NCBI GenBank assembly: GCA_903857495.1
Contig: CAIOFF010000070.1
Coordinates: 1-64,000, forward strand
Length of the DNA: 64,000 nt
Source: an uncultured Holophagaceae bacterium
GTDB lineage: Bacteria > Acidobacteriota > Holophagae > Holophagales > Holophagaceae
Direction of reading: 5' to 3'
Shown: positions 46,831 to 55,427 of the stretch, piece after piece
Numbering within the stretch: the stretch's first letter is position 1
How the letters are laid out: each line of letters begins with the position of its first letter
Made by a program: the position numbers and the translations under genes
Notes under the pieces: model-generated
What the model was told of the DNA's origin: nothing
The model's database searches: none
What the model saw: the letters and a program-made list of their open reading frames with translations, nothing else

Positions 46831-47229
46831 CTACTTCTTCTTGGCCGGAGCGGCACCGGCCTTGGGCCGCTTCGCACCGTACTTGGAACGGGACTGGTTG
46901 CGGCCTGCGACGCCAGTGGCGTCCAGGGTGCCGCGCACCACGTGATAGCGAACGCCCGGCAGATCCTTCACGCGGCCGCCGCGGATGAGCACGATGCTGT
47001 GCTCCTGCAGGTTGTGGCCAACGCCTGGGATGTAGGTCGTGCACTCGATGCCGTTGGTGAGACGCACACGGGCCACCTTGCGGAGGGCCGAGTTCGGCTT
47101 CTTCGGCGTGGTGGTGAACACGCGGGTGCACACGCCACGCTTCTGCGGGCAGGCGTCGAGCGCGGGGCTCTTCGTCTTGTTCTGGAACGTTTTCCGCCCA
47201 ATGCGGATCAGCTGATTGATGGTAGGCAC
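46831..47229 (-). CDS. rpsL: 30S ribosomal protein S12
   Basis: 132 residues from GTG 47229, chosen because S12 proteins begin (M/V)PTINQLIR and GGAGG lies 5 nt upstream; ATGs at 47241 and 47250 would add non-conserved residues. Contains [20 protein letters not shown] and [16 protein letters not shown], with both Lys residues associated with streptomycin sensitivity in their usual forms. S12 monitors decoding. First gene of the superoperon. Confidence 0.97.
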   Translation of the reverse strand: MPTINQLIRIGRKTFQNKTKSPALDACPQKRGVCTRVFTTTPKKPNSALRKVARVRLTNGIECTTYIPGVGHNLQEHSIVLIRGGRVKDLPGVRYHVVRGTLDATGVAGRNQSRSKYGAKRPKAGAAPAKKK

Positions 47230-47340
47230 ACCATCCTCCATGGAGGGCACCGGTGGATCCGGGCCTGGGCCCGAGAGGTTCCGCGGGGGGAACGTCGGAC
47301 GGATGAAAACCTGCGCCGACCCACGGGGCCGGAACCATCT

Positions 47341-47368
47341 AGGCTATCGGAAAAAGCCCAGAAGTCAA
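47341..47368 (-). promoter_or_regulatory. candidate promoter of the str operon
   Basis: Read leftward: -35 TTGACT (47368-47363), 16-bp spacer, -10 TAGCCT (47346-47341). The -35 matches 5 of 6 consensus bases; the -10 is weaker. It is placed about 112 nt before the rpsL start, in the gap after the zinc-ribbon gene. Confidence 0.55.
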
Positions 47369-47394
47369 TGCAACAACAATGAAAGTGGCAGACG

Positions 47395-47676
47395 TCACCC
47401 GGCCAGGGGGCAGCCGCAGCCACCCGCAGCGCAGCCGTGACCGCTCTTGGGGGCCTCCGCGGCCGCGGGCGAAGGCGAGGCTGAGGCCGCTGGCTCCGAG
47501 GCCGCGCCCTTGTACCAGCCCCCACCGGAGAGCGAGAACGCGGCGACGGACAGCTGGCGCTTCATGCCCTCCGCTGCCCCGCAGGCTCCGCAGGCGTGGA
47601 CGACGGGCGCGGACAAGCTCTCCAGCTTCTCTTCGGGCTGGCCGCAAGCTTCGCAACGGTATTCGTAGAGGGGCAT
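47395..47676 (-). CDS. FmdB-type zinc-ribbon protein
   Basis: 93 residues. [20 protein letters not shown] and a second CxxC ([17 protein letters not shown]) form the FmdB/CxxC_CXXC_SSSS zinc ribbon. The rest is an Ala/Pro/Ser-rich tail ending in a Cys-rich [14 protein letters not shown], which might bind a second metal. The family is small and of unsettled role, often called a regulatory protein. Leftward, upstream of rpsL, with read-through into the ribosomal operon conceivable. Confidence 0.88.
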   Translation of the reverse strand: MPLYEYRCEACGQPEEKLESLSAPVVHACGACGAAEGMKRQLSVAAFSLSGGGWYKGAASEPAASASPSPAAAEAPKSGHGCAAGGCGCPLAG

Positions 47677-47732
47677 GGCAGACTTCTCCTGGGAATGGTC
47701 CCCGAACCGATGATCTTACTTCCGAACCTACG

Positions 47733-48221
47733 ATGCCGTCACCGACCCTTTTCTTCCAGACCCCTGCAGCCTTCCTCGCGGCCATCCCCCGCCCGGGAAC
47801 GCTGTGCTTCACCAACGGGTGCTTCGACCTCATCCACCCCGGCCACGTGCAGTATCTGGCGGACGCCCGCACCCAGGGCGACTTCCTGGTGGTGGGACTG
47901 AACAGCGATGCCTCCGTGGCGCGCCTGAAGGGACCAGGACGCCCGCTGCAGGACGAGGCTGCCCGGGCAGCCGTGCTGCTGGGACTGCGCAGCGTGGACG
48001 CCGTGGTGCGCTTTGACGAGGACACCCCCCTCGAGCTGATCCAGGCCCTCCGGCCCGATGTCCTGGTGAAGGGCGGGGACTACACCCCGGAGACCGTGGT
48101 GGGCCGGGACTTCGTCGAAGCCCAGGGCGGGCGCCTCATCCTCATCCCCTTCCTGCCGGGACACAGCACCTCCAGGATCGAAGCGCGGATCCTCAGCGGG
48201 CGCGGCGTCACCCTGGAATAG
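47733..48221 (+). CDS. rfaE2: D-glycero-beta-D-manno-heptose 1-phosphate adenylyltransferase
   Basis: 162 residues from ATG 47733. The nucleotidyltransferase signature is [20 protein letters not shown] (with HxGH), followed by [20 protein letters not shown] and [13 protein letters not shown], ending STSRIEARI. This matches the stand-alone C-terminal half of HldE. It adenylates heptose-1-phosphate for ADP-heptose, needed for LPS core. The kinase half (rfaE1/hldA) is not in this window. Supports a Gram-negative envelope. Confidence 0.93.
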   Translation: MPSPTLFFQTPAAFLAAIPRPGTLCFTNGCFDLIHPGHVQYLADARTQGDFLVVGLNSDASVARLKGPGRPLQDEAARAAVLLGLRSVDAVVRFDEDTPLELIQALRPDVLVKGGDYTPETVVGRDFVEAQGGRLILIPFLPGHSTSRIEARILSGRGVTLE

Positions 48222-48334
48222 GGCCGGCCTGGGCGGGGACACCCATCGGTAGTCCCTTCGGTTGACGCGGGACGGCGCCGGCCTCGCTAGGCTGAGACTC
48301 CCCCTTCAAGGGGTGTCTCAACCCAGGAGTACCT

Positions 48335-48925
48335 ATGCGCAAGATTCTCTTCCTTGCCTGTTTTTTCGCAGGCGCAGCCCTCTCGGCCCAGAGCATCACC
48401 GGCGGCCTCTACACGGGCCTCTCCCTGCCCGTGGGCGACCTGAAGGACAAATCGGACCTGGGCACCAACCAGCTCTTCGGCTCCCACGTCGGGGGTCATC
48501 TCGACTTCCAGGTGGCCCCCCGCCATGAGGTCCGGGCCCACCTGACCTTCCAGGACTTCCCGGGGTCCGGCTGGGGCGGCTTCTCCGCCTCAAAAAACGA
48601 CTACAAGGCCTTCCAGGCCGGCGCCGACTGGATCTACCGCTTCGAGGGCCTGAACCGCGGCTGGTACAGCATCGCCGGAGCGAACCTGAACCAGATCAAG
48701 AACGACTGGGAGTTCATCAACGGGGCCGGCCGGTGGACCAGCGGCAGTGACTCCCAGAGCGGCAAGCTCGGCGTGCGCGGCGGGGCCGGCTACATCTTCA
48801 ACCGCACCTTCGCCCTGGAAGGGACCCTGAACCAGATCTTCGTCGACAAGAGCGGCCCCGATGGCTTCGGCTACGACACAGCCACCTGGCTCCAGGTCAG
48901 CGCTGTCTTCCGGTTCGGCAAGTAG
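48335..48925 (+). CDS. outer-membrane beta-barrel protein
   Basis: 196 residues. Signal peptide MRKILFLACFFAGAALSAQS, then alternating amphipathic strands (GGLYTGLSLPVGD, GGHLDFQVAPRHEVRAHLTF, GADWIYRF, GWYSIAGANLN, FALEGTLNQIF) ending in TWLQVSAVFRFGK, a typical C-terminal strand with an aromatic near the end. Resembles small 8-strand OmpW/OmpX-like barrels; function unknown. AGGAG precedes the ATG. Confidence 0.85.
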   Translation: MRKILFLACFFAGAALSAQSITGGLYTGLSLPVGDLKDKSDLGTNQLFGSHVGGHLDFQVAPRHEVRAHLTFQDFPGSGWGGFSASKNDYKAFQAGADWIYRFEGLNRGWYSIAGANLNQIKNDWEFINGAGRWTSGSDSQSGKLGVRGGAGYIFNRTFALEGTLNQIFVDKSGPDGFGYDTATWLQVSAVFRFGK

Positions 48926-48933
48926 CTTCAAGT

Positions 48934-48977
48934 CCTCCATGAAAACGGGCCGCAGCTGCGGCCCGTTTTCATGGAGG
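48934..48977. terminator. bidirectional terminator, 44-nt perfect palindrome
   Basis: The whole stretch is self-complementary (cctccatgaaaacgggccgc and its reverse complement around agctg centre), with gaaaac/gttttc inside. It separates the convergent barrel and glutamine synthetase genes. No unpaired loop is encoded beyond the central bases. Confidence 0.85.
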
Positions 48978-48989
48978 TTATTGCAGCTG

Positions 48990-51149
48990 CTAGACGAGGG
49001 GAGCCAGCATCTCCCAGTACTTCGGCAGGGGCCAGAGGTCGGCGTCGCAGGCCTCTTCCAGCTGGTCGAGGACTTCGCGGAGGGCGTGCTTGGACTGGTT
49101 GACCGAGTTCCCGAAGGCCTCGGTGCGGGCGTGGAGATCCTCGAGGGCCTCAGCCGCATTCAGGGCGGCCTTCATGGCACTGAGGCGGGCCTGGGCCTCG
49201 CCAGCGAGGGTGACCTGGGCCTGTAGGGCCTGCTTCAGGGTCTCCGGCACGGTGATGCCGACGACGGCCAGCTTGGCGAGGCTCTCGGCGCGAGCGCCGA
49301 GGTCGGCCGAGATGGAGGGCAGGATCTGGGTCTCCGCCATCTCCTTCAGGACCTGGGTCTCGATGGCAATGACCTTCTGGTACTGCTCGTGCCGGATGTG
49401 GAGGCGGGACTCAAGCTCGCCCTCGGACAGGATGCCCGGCTTCGAGAAGACGGCCTTCACTGCGGGCTCCTCCCAGATGTGCAGGGCGGCCACAGTGTCC
49501 TTGGCGTGGGGCAGGCCCCGGCGCTCAGCCTCGACCTTCCACTCGTCCGAGTAGCCATTGCCCTCGAAGCGGATGGCCTTGGTCTCGATGATGGCCTGGC
49601 GCACCACGGTCAGCACGGCCGCCTTGTGCTCCTTGCCAGCCTTGAGCTCGGCCGCCAGCTTGGTGTTGAGGTCCTCGAGGGCCTCGGCCACGGCGGCATT
49701 GATGACCGTCAGGGGTAGGGCGATGGGCTGGCTGGAGCCCACGGCGCGGAACTCGAACTTGTTGCCCGTGAAGGCGAAGGGGCTGGTGCGGTTGCGGTCC
49801 GTGGCGTCCTTCTCGATGCGGGGCAGGTTGCCGATGCCCAGATCGATGATTCCCTGGATGGAGACGTTGGCCACGTCACCCTTCTCGATGGAGTCCAGGA
49901 TGTGGTTCAGCTGGGCGCCCAGGAAGGCGGACATGATGGCCGGGGGCGCTTCGTTGGCGCCGAGGCGGTGGTCGTTCCCGGCGCTGGCGATGGCCGCTCG
50001 GAGCAGGCCGCCGTGGGTGTGGATGGCCTTCAGGGTGGCGCTGAGGAAGTAGAGGAACTGCAGGTTCTCCTCAGGCGTCTGGCCGGGCTCCATCAGGTTC
50101 TGGCCCTCCTCCGTAGCGATGCTCCAGTTCACGTGCTTGCCGCTGCCGTTGACGCCGGCGAAGGGCTTCTCGTGGAGCAGGATGGCCAGGCCGTGGCGCT
50201 CGCCGACGGACTTCAGGAGCTCCATCAGCAGCTGGTTGTGATCGCTGGCGAGGTTGGCGGCTTCATAGATGGGGGCGATCTCGAACTGGTTGGGGGCCAC
50301 CTCGTTGTGGCGGGTCTTGGCGGGAATGCCGAGCTTGAAGCACTCCAGCTCAACCTCCTGCATGAAGCCCAGGACGCGCTCCTTGATGCTGCCGAAGTAG
50401 TGGTCCTCGAGCTCCTGGCCCTTGGGGGGCTTGGCGCCCTGGAGGGTGCGGTTGGCGAAGAGGAGGTCAGGCCGCTGCTGGGCCAGCTCCAGGTCCACCG
50501 CGAAGTATTCCTGCTCGGGTCCGCACTGGGCGACCACCGACTCCGCGCTCACGCCGAAGAACTTCAGCGCGGCCTTGGCCTGCTCGGAGACCACGGCCAT
50601 GGAGCGCAGGAGGGGCACCTTGTGATCCAGCGCCTCGCCGTGGTAGCCGATGAAGGCCGTGGGGATGCAGAGGGTCTTGCCCAGGGGCCCTTCCATGAGG
50701 AAGGCCGGACTGGCGGGATCCCAGGCTGTGTAGCCCCGGGCCTCGAAGGTGGCGCGGAGACCGCCGCTCGGGAAGGAACTGGCGTCCGGCTCGCCCTGGG
50801 TGAGCATGCCGCCGCTGAAGCGCTCGGTGACCTGGCCGGGCTCGTCCCACATGATGAAGGCGTCATGCTTCTCGGCAGTGGCGCCGGTCATGGGGAGGAA
50901 CCAGTGGGTGAAGTGCGTGCAACCCTGCTCGATGGCCCATTCCTTCATGGCGAGTGCCACGCTCTTGGCCACGTCGGGGGAAAGGGGCTCGCTGCGCTTC
51001 AGAGACTGGCGGTAGGACTTGTAGACATCCTTCTGCAGCCGCTCGCGCATGGTGCGCTCGCTGAAGGTGTTGCAGCCGAAATACTGGCTGACCTTTACCT
51101 GGTCCAACCGTGTGATGCTGGACGTATCCGGAGCCTGGGTCTTGGACAT
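48990..51149 (-). CDS. glnN: glutamine synthetase type III
   Basis: 719 residues from ATG 51149, preceded by AGGGGG; this long form is GSIII, not GSI (about 470). Signatures: SQYFGCNTFSERTMRERL, CGPEQEYFAVD, ETRHNEVAPNQFEIAP-like (KTRHNEVAPNQFEIAPIYE), GVNGSGKHVNWSI and GNDHRLGANEAPPAI. It makes glutamine from glutamate, ammonia and ATP and is the dodecameric double-ring type. Monocistronic, leftward. Confidence 0.95.
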   Translation of the reverse strand: MSKTQAPDTSSITRLDQVKVSQYFGCNTFSERTMRERLQKDVYKSYRQSLKRSEPLSPDVAKSVALAMKEWAIEQGCTHFTHWFLPMTGATAEKHDAFIMWDEPGQVTERFSGGMLTQGEPDASSFPSGGLRATFEARGYTAWDPASPAFLMEGPLGKTLCIPTAFIGYHGEALDHKVPLLRSMAVVSEQAKAALKFFGVSAESVVAQCGPEQEYFAVDLELAQQRPDLLFANRTLQGAKPPKGQELEDHYFGSIKERVLGFMQEVELECFKLGIPAKTRHNEVAPNQFEIAPIYEAANLASDHNQLLMELLKSVGERHGLAILLHEKPFAGVNGSGKHVNWSIATEEGQNLMEPGQTPEENLQFLYFLSATLKAIHTHGGLLRAAIASAGNDHRLGANEAPPAIMSAFLGAQLNHILDSIEKGDVANVSIQGIIDLGIGNLPRIEKDATDRNRTSPFAFTGNKFEFRAVGSSQPIALPLTVINAAVAEALEDLNTKLAAELKAGKEHKAAVLTVVRQAIIETKAIRFEGNGYSDEWKVEAERRGLPHAKDTVAALHIWEEPAVKAVFSKPGILSEGELESRLHIRHEQYQKVIAIETQVLKEMAETQILPSISADLGARAESLAKLAVVGITVPETLKQALQAQVTLAGEAQARLSAMKAALNAAEALEDLHARTEAFGNSVNQSKHALREVLDQLEEACDADLWPLPKYWEMLAPLV

Positions 51150-51518
51150 GTTTCCCCCTTGGATGAATAAGCATGAATACAACTAGACGTGGACCGATAG
51201 CCGCCCCTGGGGGGCATGCATCGGATTCCCACATCCACTTGGACCCTGTGATCCTCGACCAGGGTAGCACAGACCCGCGTGTGGCAACAGCCTTTTTGGC
51301 CTGTGACCGGGCCCTCCTCCTGCTGGAGAAGCTGCGCCAGAACCAGGCCGGATTGCCACGCCCTGCGGCCCTTGCCTGGGAAAGAGCCGCCTTCTCCGAG
51401 GTTTTTGACCACCCAGAGCCCAGTCGGCGCATCCGAAGTTTCCTGGCGAAGGGTTGACAACTTGTCGGGGAAACAACCCGGGCCTCCCTCCAAGCCCCAG
51501 GACCTCTAGAATGATCCC
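51150..51518. promoter_or_regulatory. divergent region between glnN and nadA
   Basis: 369 bp holding the leftward glnN promoter region and the rightward nadA upstream. The middle carries a possible decayed coding segment. A perfect -35-like TTGACA lies at 51454-51459, within a gggttg/caaccc hairpin (51451-51479), but no good -10 follows. No NtrC or sigma54 site was convincing. Confidence 0.4.
51173..51457 (+). pseudogene. possible crotonase C-terminal remnant or small hypothetical ORF
   Basis: An open frame of 94 codons. Its second half (ACDRALLLLEKLRQNQAG and ALAWERAAFSEVFDHPEPSR, ending RIRSFLAKG) has the spacing of the C-terminal helices of enoyl-CoA hydratases (A..AK.., LA.E...F..LF...D..EGI.AFL.K). 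The first ~35 codons are low in GC at third positions and look non-coding. No enzyme body is upstream. Either a decayed fragment or a small gene of unknown role. Confidence 0.3.
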
Positions 51519-52487
51519 ATGGACCTGACCGCCCCCTACCTCCCCGACCTCGAGAGCATCCCCGCCGGCCTGGACCTGCCCGCCGAGATCCGGCGCCTCA
51601 AGGCCGAGCGCAAGGCCGTCATCCTGGGCCACTACTACCAGGAACCCGAGATCCAGGACCTGGCCGACTTTGTGGGCGACAGCCTGCAGCTCAGCCAGCA
51701 GGCCGCCAAGACCGCTGCTGACGTGATCGCCTTCTGCGGCGTCCACTTCATGGCCGAGACCGCCAAGATCCTCAACCCCACCAAGACCGTGGTCATCCCG
51801 GACATGGATGCGGGCTGCAGCCTGGCGGACCGCTGTCCCGCAGATCACTTCGCCGAGTGGCTGAAGCAGTACCCAGATCACGATGTCGTCAGCTACATCA
51901 ACTGCTCCGCGGGCGTGAAGGCCCTCAGCACCGTCATCTGCACCAGCAGCAACGCCGAGCGGGTGGTGAACAGCCTGCCGAAAGACCGCAAGCTGGTCTT
52001 CGCCCCGGACCGCCACCTGGGCAAGTGGGTCATGAAGCAGACGGGTCGGGACATGGTGCTGTTCCCGGGCTTCTGCATCGTGCACGAGCAGTTCACCGCC
52101 AAGCGCCTGGCCGCCCTCAAAGCCCAGCACCCCGAGGCCAAGCTCATCGCCCACCCTGAGTGCGACGCCACCGTCAGCCAGCTGGCGGACTTCGTGGGCT
52201 CCACCGCGGCCCTGCTGAACTACGTCGAGAAGGACCGCGCCAAGGCCTTCATCGTCGCCACCGAGGCGGGCATCCTCCACCAGATGCGCCTGCGGCGGCC
52301 CGAGGCAGAGCTGATCCCCGCCCCCGCCGACAGTGGCTGCAACTGCAGCCTATGCCCCTACATGAAGCTCAACAGCCTGGAGAAGCTCTACCTCTGCCTC
52401 CGGGACCTCAAGCCCGAGATCCACCTGGAGGAGTCCCTCCGGGTGCAGGCCCTGAAGCCCCTCGAGCGGATGCTGGCCCTCGGTTGA
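51519..52487 (+). CDS. nadA: quinolinate synthase
   Basis: 322 residues. VILGHYYQEPEIQDLADFVG, SLQLSQQAAKTAADVIAFCG, then 4Fe-4S ligands in MDAGCSLADRCP and the C-terminal GCNCSLCPYMKLN; SYINCSAGVKALS and FAPDRHLGKWV are substrate-site blocks. It condenses iminoaspartate with DHAP to quinolinate in NAD synthesis. nadB/nadC are not adjacent. It overlaps the next gene by 4 nt (TTGA). Confidence 0.96.
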   Translation: MDLTAPYLPDLESIPAGLDLPAEIRRLKAERKAVILGHYYQEPEIQDLADFVGDSLQLSQQAAKTAADVIAFCGVHFMAETAKILNPTKTVVIPDMDAGCSLADRCPADHFAEWLKQYPDHDVVSYINCSAGVKALSTVICTSSNAERVVNSLPKDRKLVFAPDRHLGKWVMKQTGRDMVLFPGFCIVHEQFTAKRLAALKAQHPEAKLIAHPECDATVSQLADFVGSTAALLNYVEKDRAKAFIVATEAGILHQMRLRRPEAELIPAPADSGCNCSLCPYMKLNSLEKLYLCLRDLKPEIHLEESLRVQALKPLERMLALG

Positions 52488-53830
52488 GCGCCCCCCCCAT
52501 CTCTGCACCCTGGAATCCCCACAGCTGGCAGCGCTGCCCGGCCGCGCAGCAGCCTGCCTATGACCAGCCTTCCGAGGTCGAGGGCGTGCTGGCGCGCCTG
52601 CGCCGGCTGCCACCCCTGGTGGTGCCCGGCGAGATCACGCGCCTGCGCGGGCTGCTGGCGGAGGCCGCCGCCGGTCGGCGCTTCCTGCTCCAGGGCGGTG
52701 ACTGCGCCGAGCGCTTCCAGGACTGCACGCCGGAGGCCATCGAGGGCAAGCTCCGGGTCTTGCTTCAGATGTCCGTGGCCCTCACCCACGGCGGCCGCAA
52801 GCCCGTGGTGCGCGTGGGGCGCATCGCCGGCCAGTTCGCCAAGCCCCGCAGCAAGCCCACGGAGCTGGTCCAGGGCCGGGAGCTGCCCAGCTACCGGGGC
52901 GACCTCATCAACGGCCTGGAGCCCGATCCCGACCGCCGCCGGCCCGATCCCGGCCGCATGCTGGAGGCCTACTACCACTCGGCCGCCACCCTCAACCACC
53001 TGCGGGCCCTCACCGCCAGCGGCTTCGCGGACCTGCACCATCCCGAGCGCTGGGAGCTGCCCGGCGGGTCCGGCGAGGTGCCCGCCTACCGGCGGACCCT
53101 GGATCAGGTGCGGGAGTCCCTGGACTTCCTGGAGGCCCTCGGCGGCGTCCAACGGGACGTGCTGGAGCGCATCGACTTCTTCACCAGCCACGAGGCCCTG
53201 CTGCTGCCCTACGAAGAGGCCCTGACCCGCTGGGTCGGCGAGGACCGGGGCTACTGCAACCTGGGGGCCCACACCCTCTGGGTGGGGGAGCGCACCCGCC
53301 AGCTGGACGGCGCCCATCTCGAGTACCTCCGCGGCCTCCGGAACCCCCTCGGCGTGAAGGTGGGCCCCAGCGCCACCCCAGACCACCTGGTCGCCCTGCT
53401 CGACCTGCTCGATCCCGACCGCGAGCCCGGCCGCATCACCCTGATCTCCCGCTTCGGCGCCACGCGGATCCAGGCGGCCCTGCCCCCCCTGCTGGCGGCG
53501 GTCCAGGCCACGGACCACCCGGTGCTCTGGAGCTGCGATCCCATGCACGGGAACGGCGTCGAGAGCGCTTCCGGGTTCAAGACCCGGGACTTCGCCGCCA
53601 TCCTCGCGGAGCTCCGCCTGGCCTTCGAGCTCCACCGGGCCCAGGGCTCGCACCTGGGCGGCGTCCACATTGAGCTCACGGGCGAGGCCGTCACCGAGTG
53701 CACCGGCGGCACCGAGCGCCTGTCCGAGGCCGACCTCGCCAAGGCCTACGAGACCGGCTGCGATCCCCGGCTGAACGGCACCCAGAGCCTGGAGATGGCC
53801 TTCCTCATCGCCGAGATGATCCGGGGCTGA
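52484..53830 (+). CDS. class II 3-deoxy-7-phosphoheptulonate synthase
   Basis: 448 residues from TTG 52484, which overlaps the nadA stop; this start gives the expected N-terminus (PWNPHSWQRCPAAQQPAY) seen in class II (plant/AroH-type) DAHP synthases. Motifs: LLQGGDCAERFQDC, RVGRIAGQFAKPRS, LGAHTLWVGERTRQ, NPLGVKVGPSATPDHL, WSCDPMHGNG and GGVHIELTGEAVTECTGG. It starts the shikimate pathway from PEP and erythrose-4-phosphate. Coupling to nadA is unusual. Confidence 0.94.
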   Translation: MSAPPISAPWNPHSWQRCPAAQQPAYDQPSEVEGVLARLRRLPPLVVPGEITRLRGLLAEAAAGRRFLLQGGDCAERFQDCTPEAIEGKLRVLLQMSVALTHGGRKPVVRVGRIAGQFAKPRSKPTELVQGRELPSYRGDLINGLEPDPDRRRPDPGRMLEAYYHSAATLNHLRALTASGFADLHHPERWELPGGSGEVPAYRRTLDQVRESLDFLEALGGVQRDVLERIDFFTSHEALLLPYEEALTRWVGEDRGYCNLGAHTLWVGERTRQLDGAHLEYLRGLRNPLGVKVGPSATPDHLVALLDLLDPDREPGRITLISRFGATRIQAALPPLLAAVQATDHPVLWSCDPMHGNGVESASGFKTRDFAAILAELRLAFELHRAQGSHLGGVHIELTGEAVTECTGGTERLSEADLAKAYETGCDPRLNGTQSLEMAFLIAEMIRG

Positions 53831-53833
53831 GCC

Positions 53834-54583
53834 TCACTGCACCGTGGGGTGGACGCTCTCGGGGCCGAGGCGCAGGACCAGCTGCTCGAAACCCGCACTA
53901 AGGCAGACCTCCGCGCCGGCTACCAGGCCGTGCAGCGGTTTCAGCTTCGGGGGCGTCAGGAGCAGCACCTCGCCAGCACGGAGCGGGGGCAGATCCAGGC
54001 CCTCCCAGGCCTTGAGGGGCGCGCTCCGACGGGTGCTCCCCAGCCGCAGCTCCAGGCTGCCCGCGGGCCAGGCCTCCGTCAGCCAGGCCCCCAGCACCAG
54101 ACTGCCAGCCTCCTCCAGAGCAAGGCAGAAGCCCCCGATGGCGCCGCCAGCCAGCCCCACGGCAGCCATGGCGGGCTGGGGCGGGGCCGCGAGCTCCGCC
54201 CCCGGTCCCCGGACGCCAAGGCGGTCCAGCTGGGAGCCATCCATCCGACGCAGCCCCGCGGGGCGGGGCAGGCAGGGGCCCAGGGCCACCGCCGAGGCGG
54301 TCGGCGCCAGGAACTCGGGGAGGGTCCCCCGCCGGTCCCACTTCTCGGCATAGGCCACGGTCTGGCGCGCCCGGGCCAGGGCCCGGGGCCCCCCGTCCAG
54401 CAGGCGGCGCAAGCTGGCAGGCACCAGCACCTCGGCCAGCCGCTCGGGATCCCCCTCGCCCAGCTTCCGCAGGCGGAGGGCCTCGATGCGGCTCAGGTCC
54501 GCCAGGCGACCGGAGTCCAGCCGGGCCACCAGGGCCCGCCGGACGGCCGGACCCTCGTCCCAGGTGGCGGTGCCCAGCAGCAT
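53834..54583 (-). CDS. hypothetical protein coupled to thioesterase
   Basis: 249 residues. The ATG at 54583 overlaps the thioesterase stop (TGATG), so it is translationally coupled. N-terminal half is Arg/Leu-rich (RLRKLGEGDPERLAEVLVPA, SLRRLLDGGPRALARARQTV, then AYAEKWDRRG). The C-terminal half is Leu/Gly-rich with beta-like LRAGEVLLLTPPKLKPLHGL. No signal, no membrane helix, no motif recognised. It may be an accessory to the thioesterase or to lipid turnover, but this is only context. Confidence 0.6.
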   Translation of the reverse strand: MLLGTATWDEGPAVRRALVARLDSGRLADLSRIEALRLRKLGEGDPERLAEVLVPASLRRLLDGGPRALARARQTVAYAEKWDRRGTLPEFLAPTASAVALGPCLPRPAGLRRMDGSQLDRLGVRGPGAELAAPPQPAMAAVGLAGGAIGGFCLALEEAGSLVLGAWLTEAWPAGSLELRLGSTRRSAPLKAWEGLDLPPLRAGEVLLLTPPKLKPLHGLVAGAEVCLSAGFEQLVLRLGPESVHPTVQ

Positions 54584-54978
54584 CAGGCTTGGGCTTCAAC
54601 CCACTCCCGCGTGGCGGCGGAGAGGGCCTTGGGGCGGTTGGTGGTGAAGTCCAGCATGACCTGGACCGACTTGCCCTCGGCGAAGAGCTCGCCGGCAAGG
54701 CCCTTGGTGACGCGGTAGGTGAGCTCGAAGGAGCTGTTGCCCACCCGGCTGCAGTGCAGCTCCACCCGGACGTCGTCCCCCAGCAGGATGGGCATGCGGT
54801 AGTCCACCTCCACCCGGGCCAGCAGGAATCCTTCTTCCTGGAACTTGCGGCCCCCCAGGTAGCTGCGCCACCACTGGAACCGGGCCTGCTCGATGTAGGT
54901 CACGATCATGGCATTGTTCACGTGTCCCATGGCGTCCAGATCGCCGAACCTGACCTCGATGGGGTGGGAGAATGGCAT
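54583..54978 (-). CDS. acyl-CoA thioesterase, YbgC/4-HBT type
   Basis: 131 residues, hotdog fold. VRFGDLDAMGHVNNAMIVTY contains the catalytic Asp region of the 4-hydroxybenzoyl-CoA thioesterase family; RVEVDYRMPILLGDDVRVEL and ELTYRVTK follow. It hydrolyses short- or medium-chain acyl-CoA thioesters; substrate unknown. First gene of a two-gene leftward unit. Confidence 0.9.
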   Translation of the reverse strand: MPFSHPIEVRFGDLDAMGHVNNAMIVTYIEQARFQWWRSYLGGRKFQEEGFLLARVEVDYRMPILLGDDVRVELHCSRVGNSSFELTYRVTKGLAGELFAEGKSVQVMLDFTTNRPKALSAATREWVEAQA

Positions 54979-55023
54979 GGTGCCTCCAATGCAACTACCT
55001 TAACGCCAACCCTGGAATCGACG

Positions 55024-55389
55024 ATGCCCGCGCCGCTGCTCCTCGCCTACGACCCCGCCTGCACCCTCTGCTGCCGCATGGCCCTCTGGCTGGCCCAGAG
55101 AGACCGGAGGGGGCTGCTCCTGGTGGTCTCCCTGCGCGACCCCGAGCTGCTGCGCCTGGGCCCGGAGCTGGCCGGGAAGCCGCTCGAACGGGAGATCCAC
55201 GGCCTCGACCTGACCACCCGCGAGGTCCGCGCCGGGGCCGACCTGCTGCGCCCCATCGCCCGCCGCCTGCCGGGCTGGCGCTGGCTGGCCCCCCTGCTGG
55301 CCCTGCCCGGCTGCCCCGGGCTGGTCAACCGCATCTACCTCCGCTGGTCTGTCTGGCGGTTCCGACGCACGGGCCGGCAGCCGTTCTAG
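55024..55389 (+). CDS. DCC (DUF393) thiol-disulfide oxidoreductase-like protein
   Basis: 121 residues. LLAYDPACTLCCRMALWLAQ carries the D-x2-C-x2-C signature of the DCC family near the N-terminus. LLVVSLRDPELLRLGPEL, GADLLRPIARRLPGWRWLAP and IYLRWSVWRFRR are also typical. Members are thioredoxin-like and small; roles are poorly known. Start ATG 55024. The CPBP protease follows after 38 nt. Confidence 0.85.
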   Translation: MPAPLLLAYDPACTLCCRMALWLAQRDRRGLLLVVSLRDPELLRLGPELAGKPLEREIHGLDLTTREVRAGADLLRPIARRLPGWRWLAPLLALPGCPGLVNRIYLRWSVWRFRRTGRQPF

Positions 55390-55427
55390 GAATCCCCGTC
55401 CCCGCCGCTCTCGCGTAGCCTGGAGCC

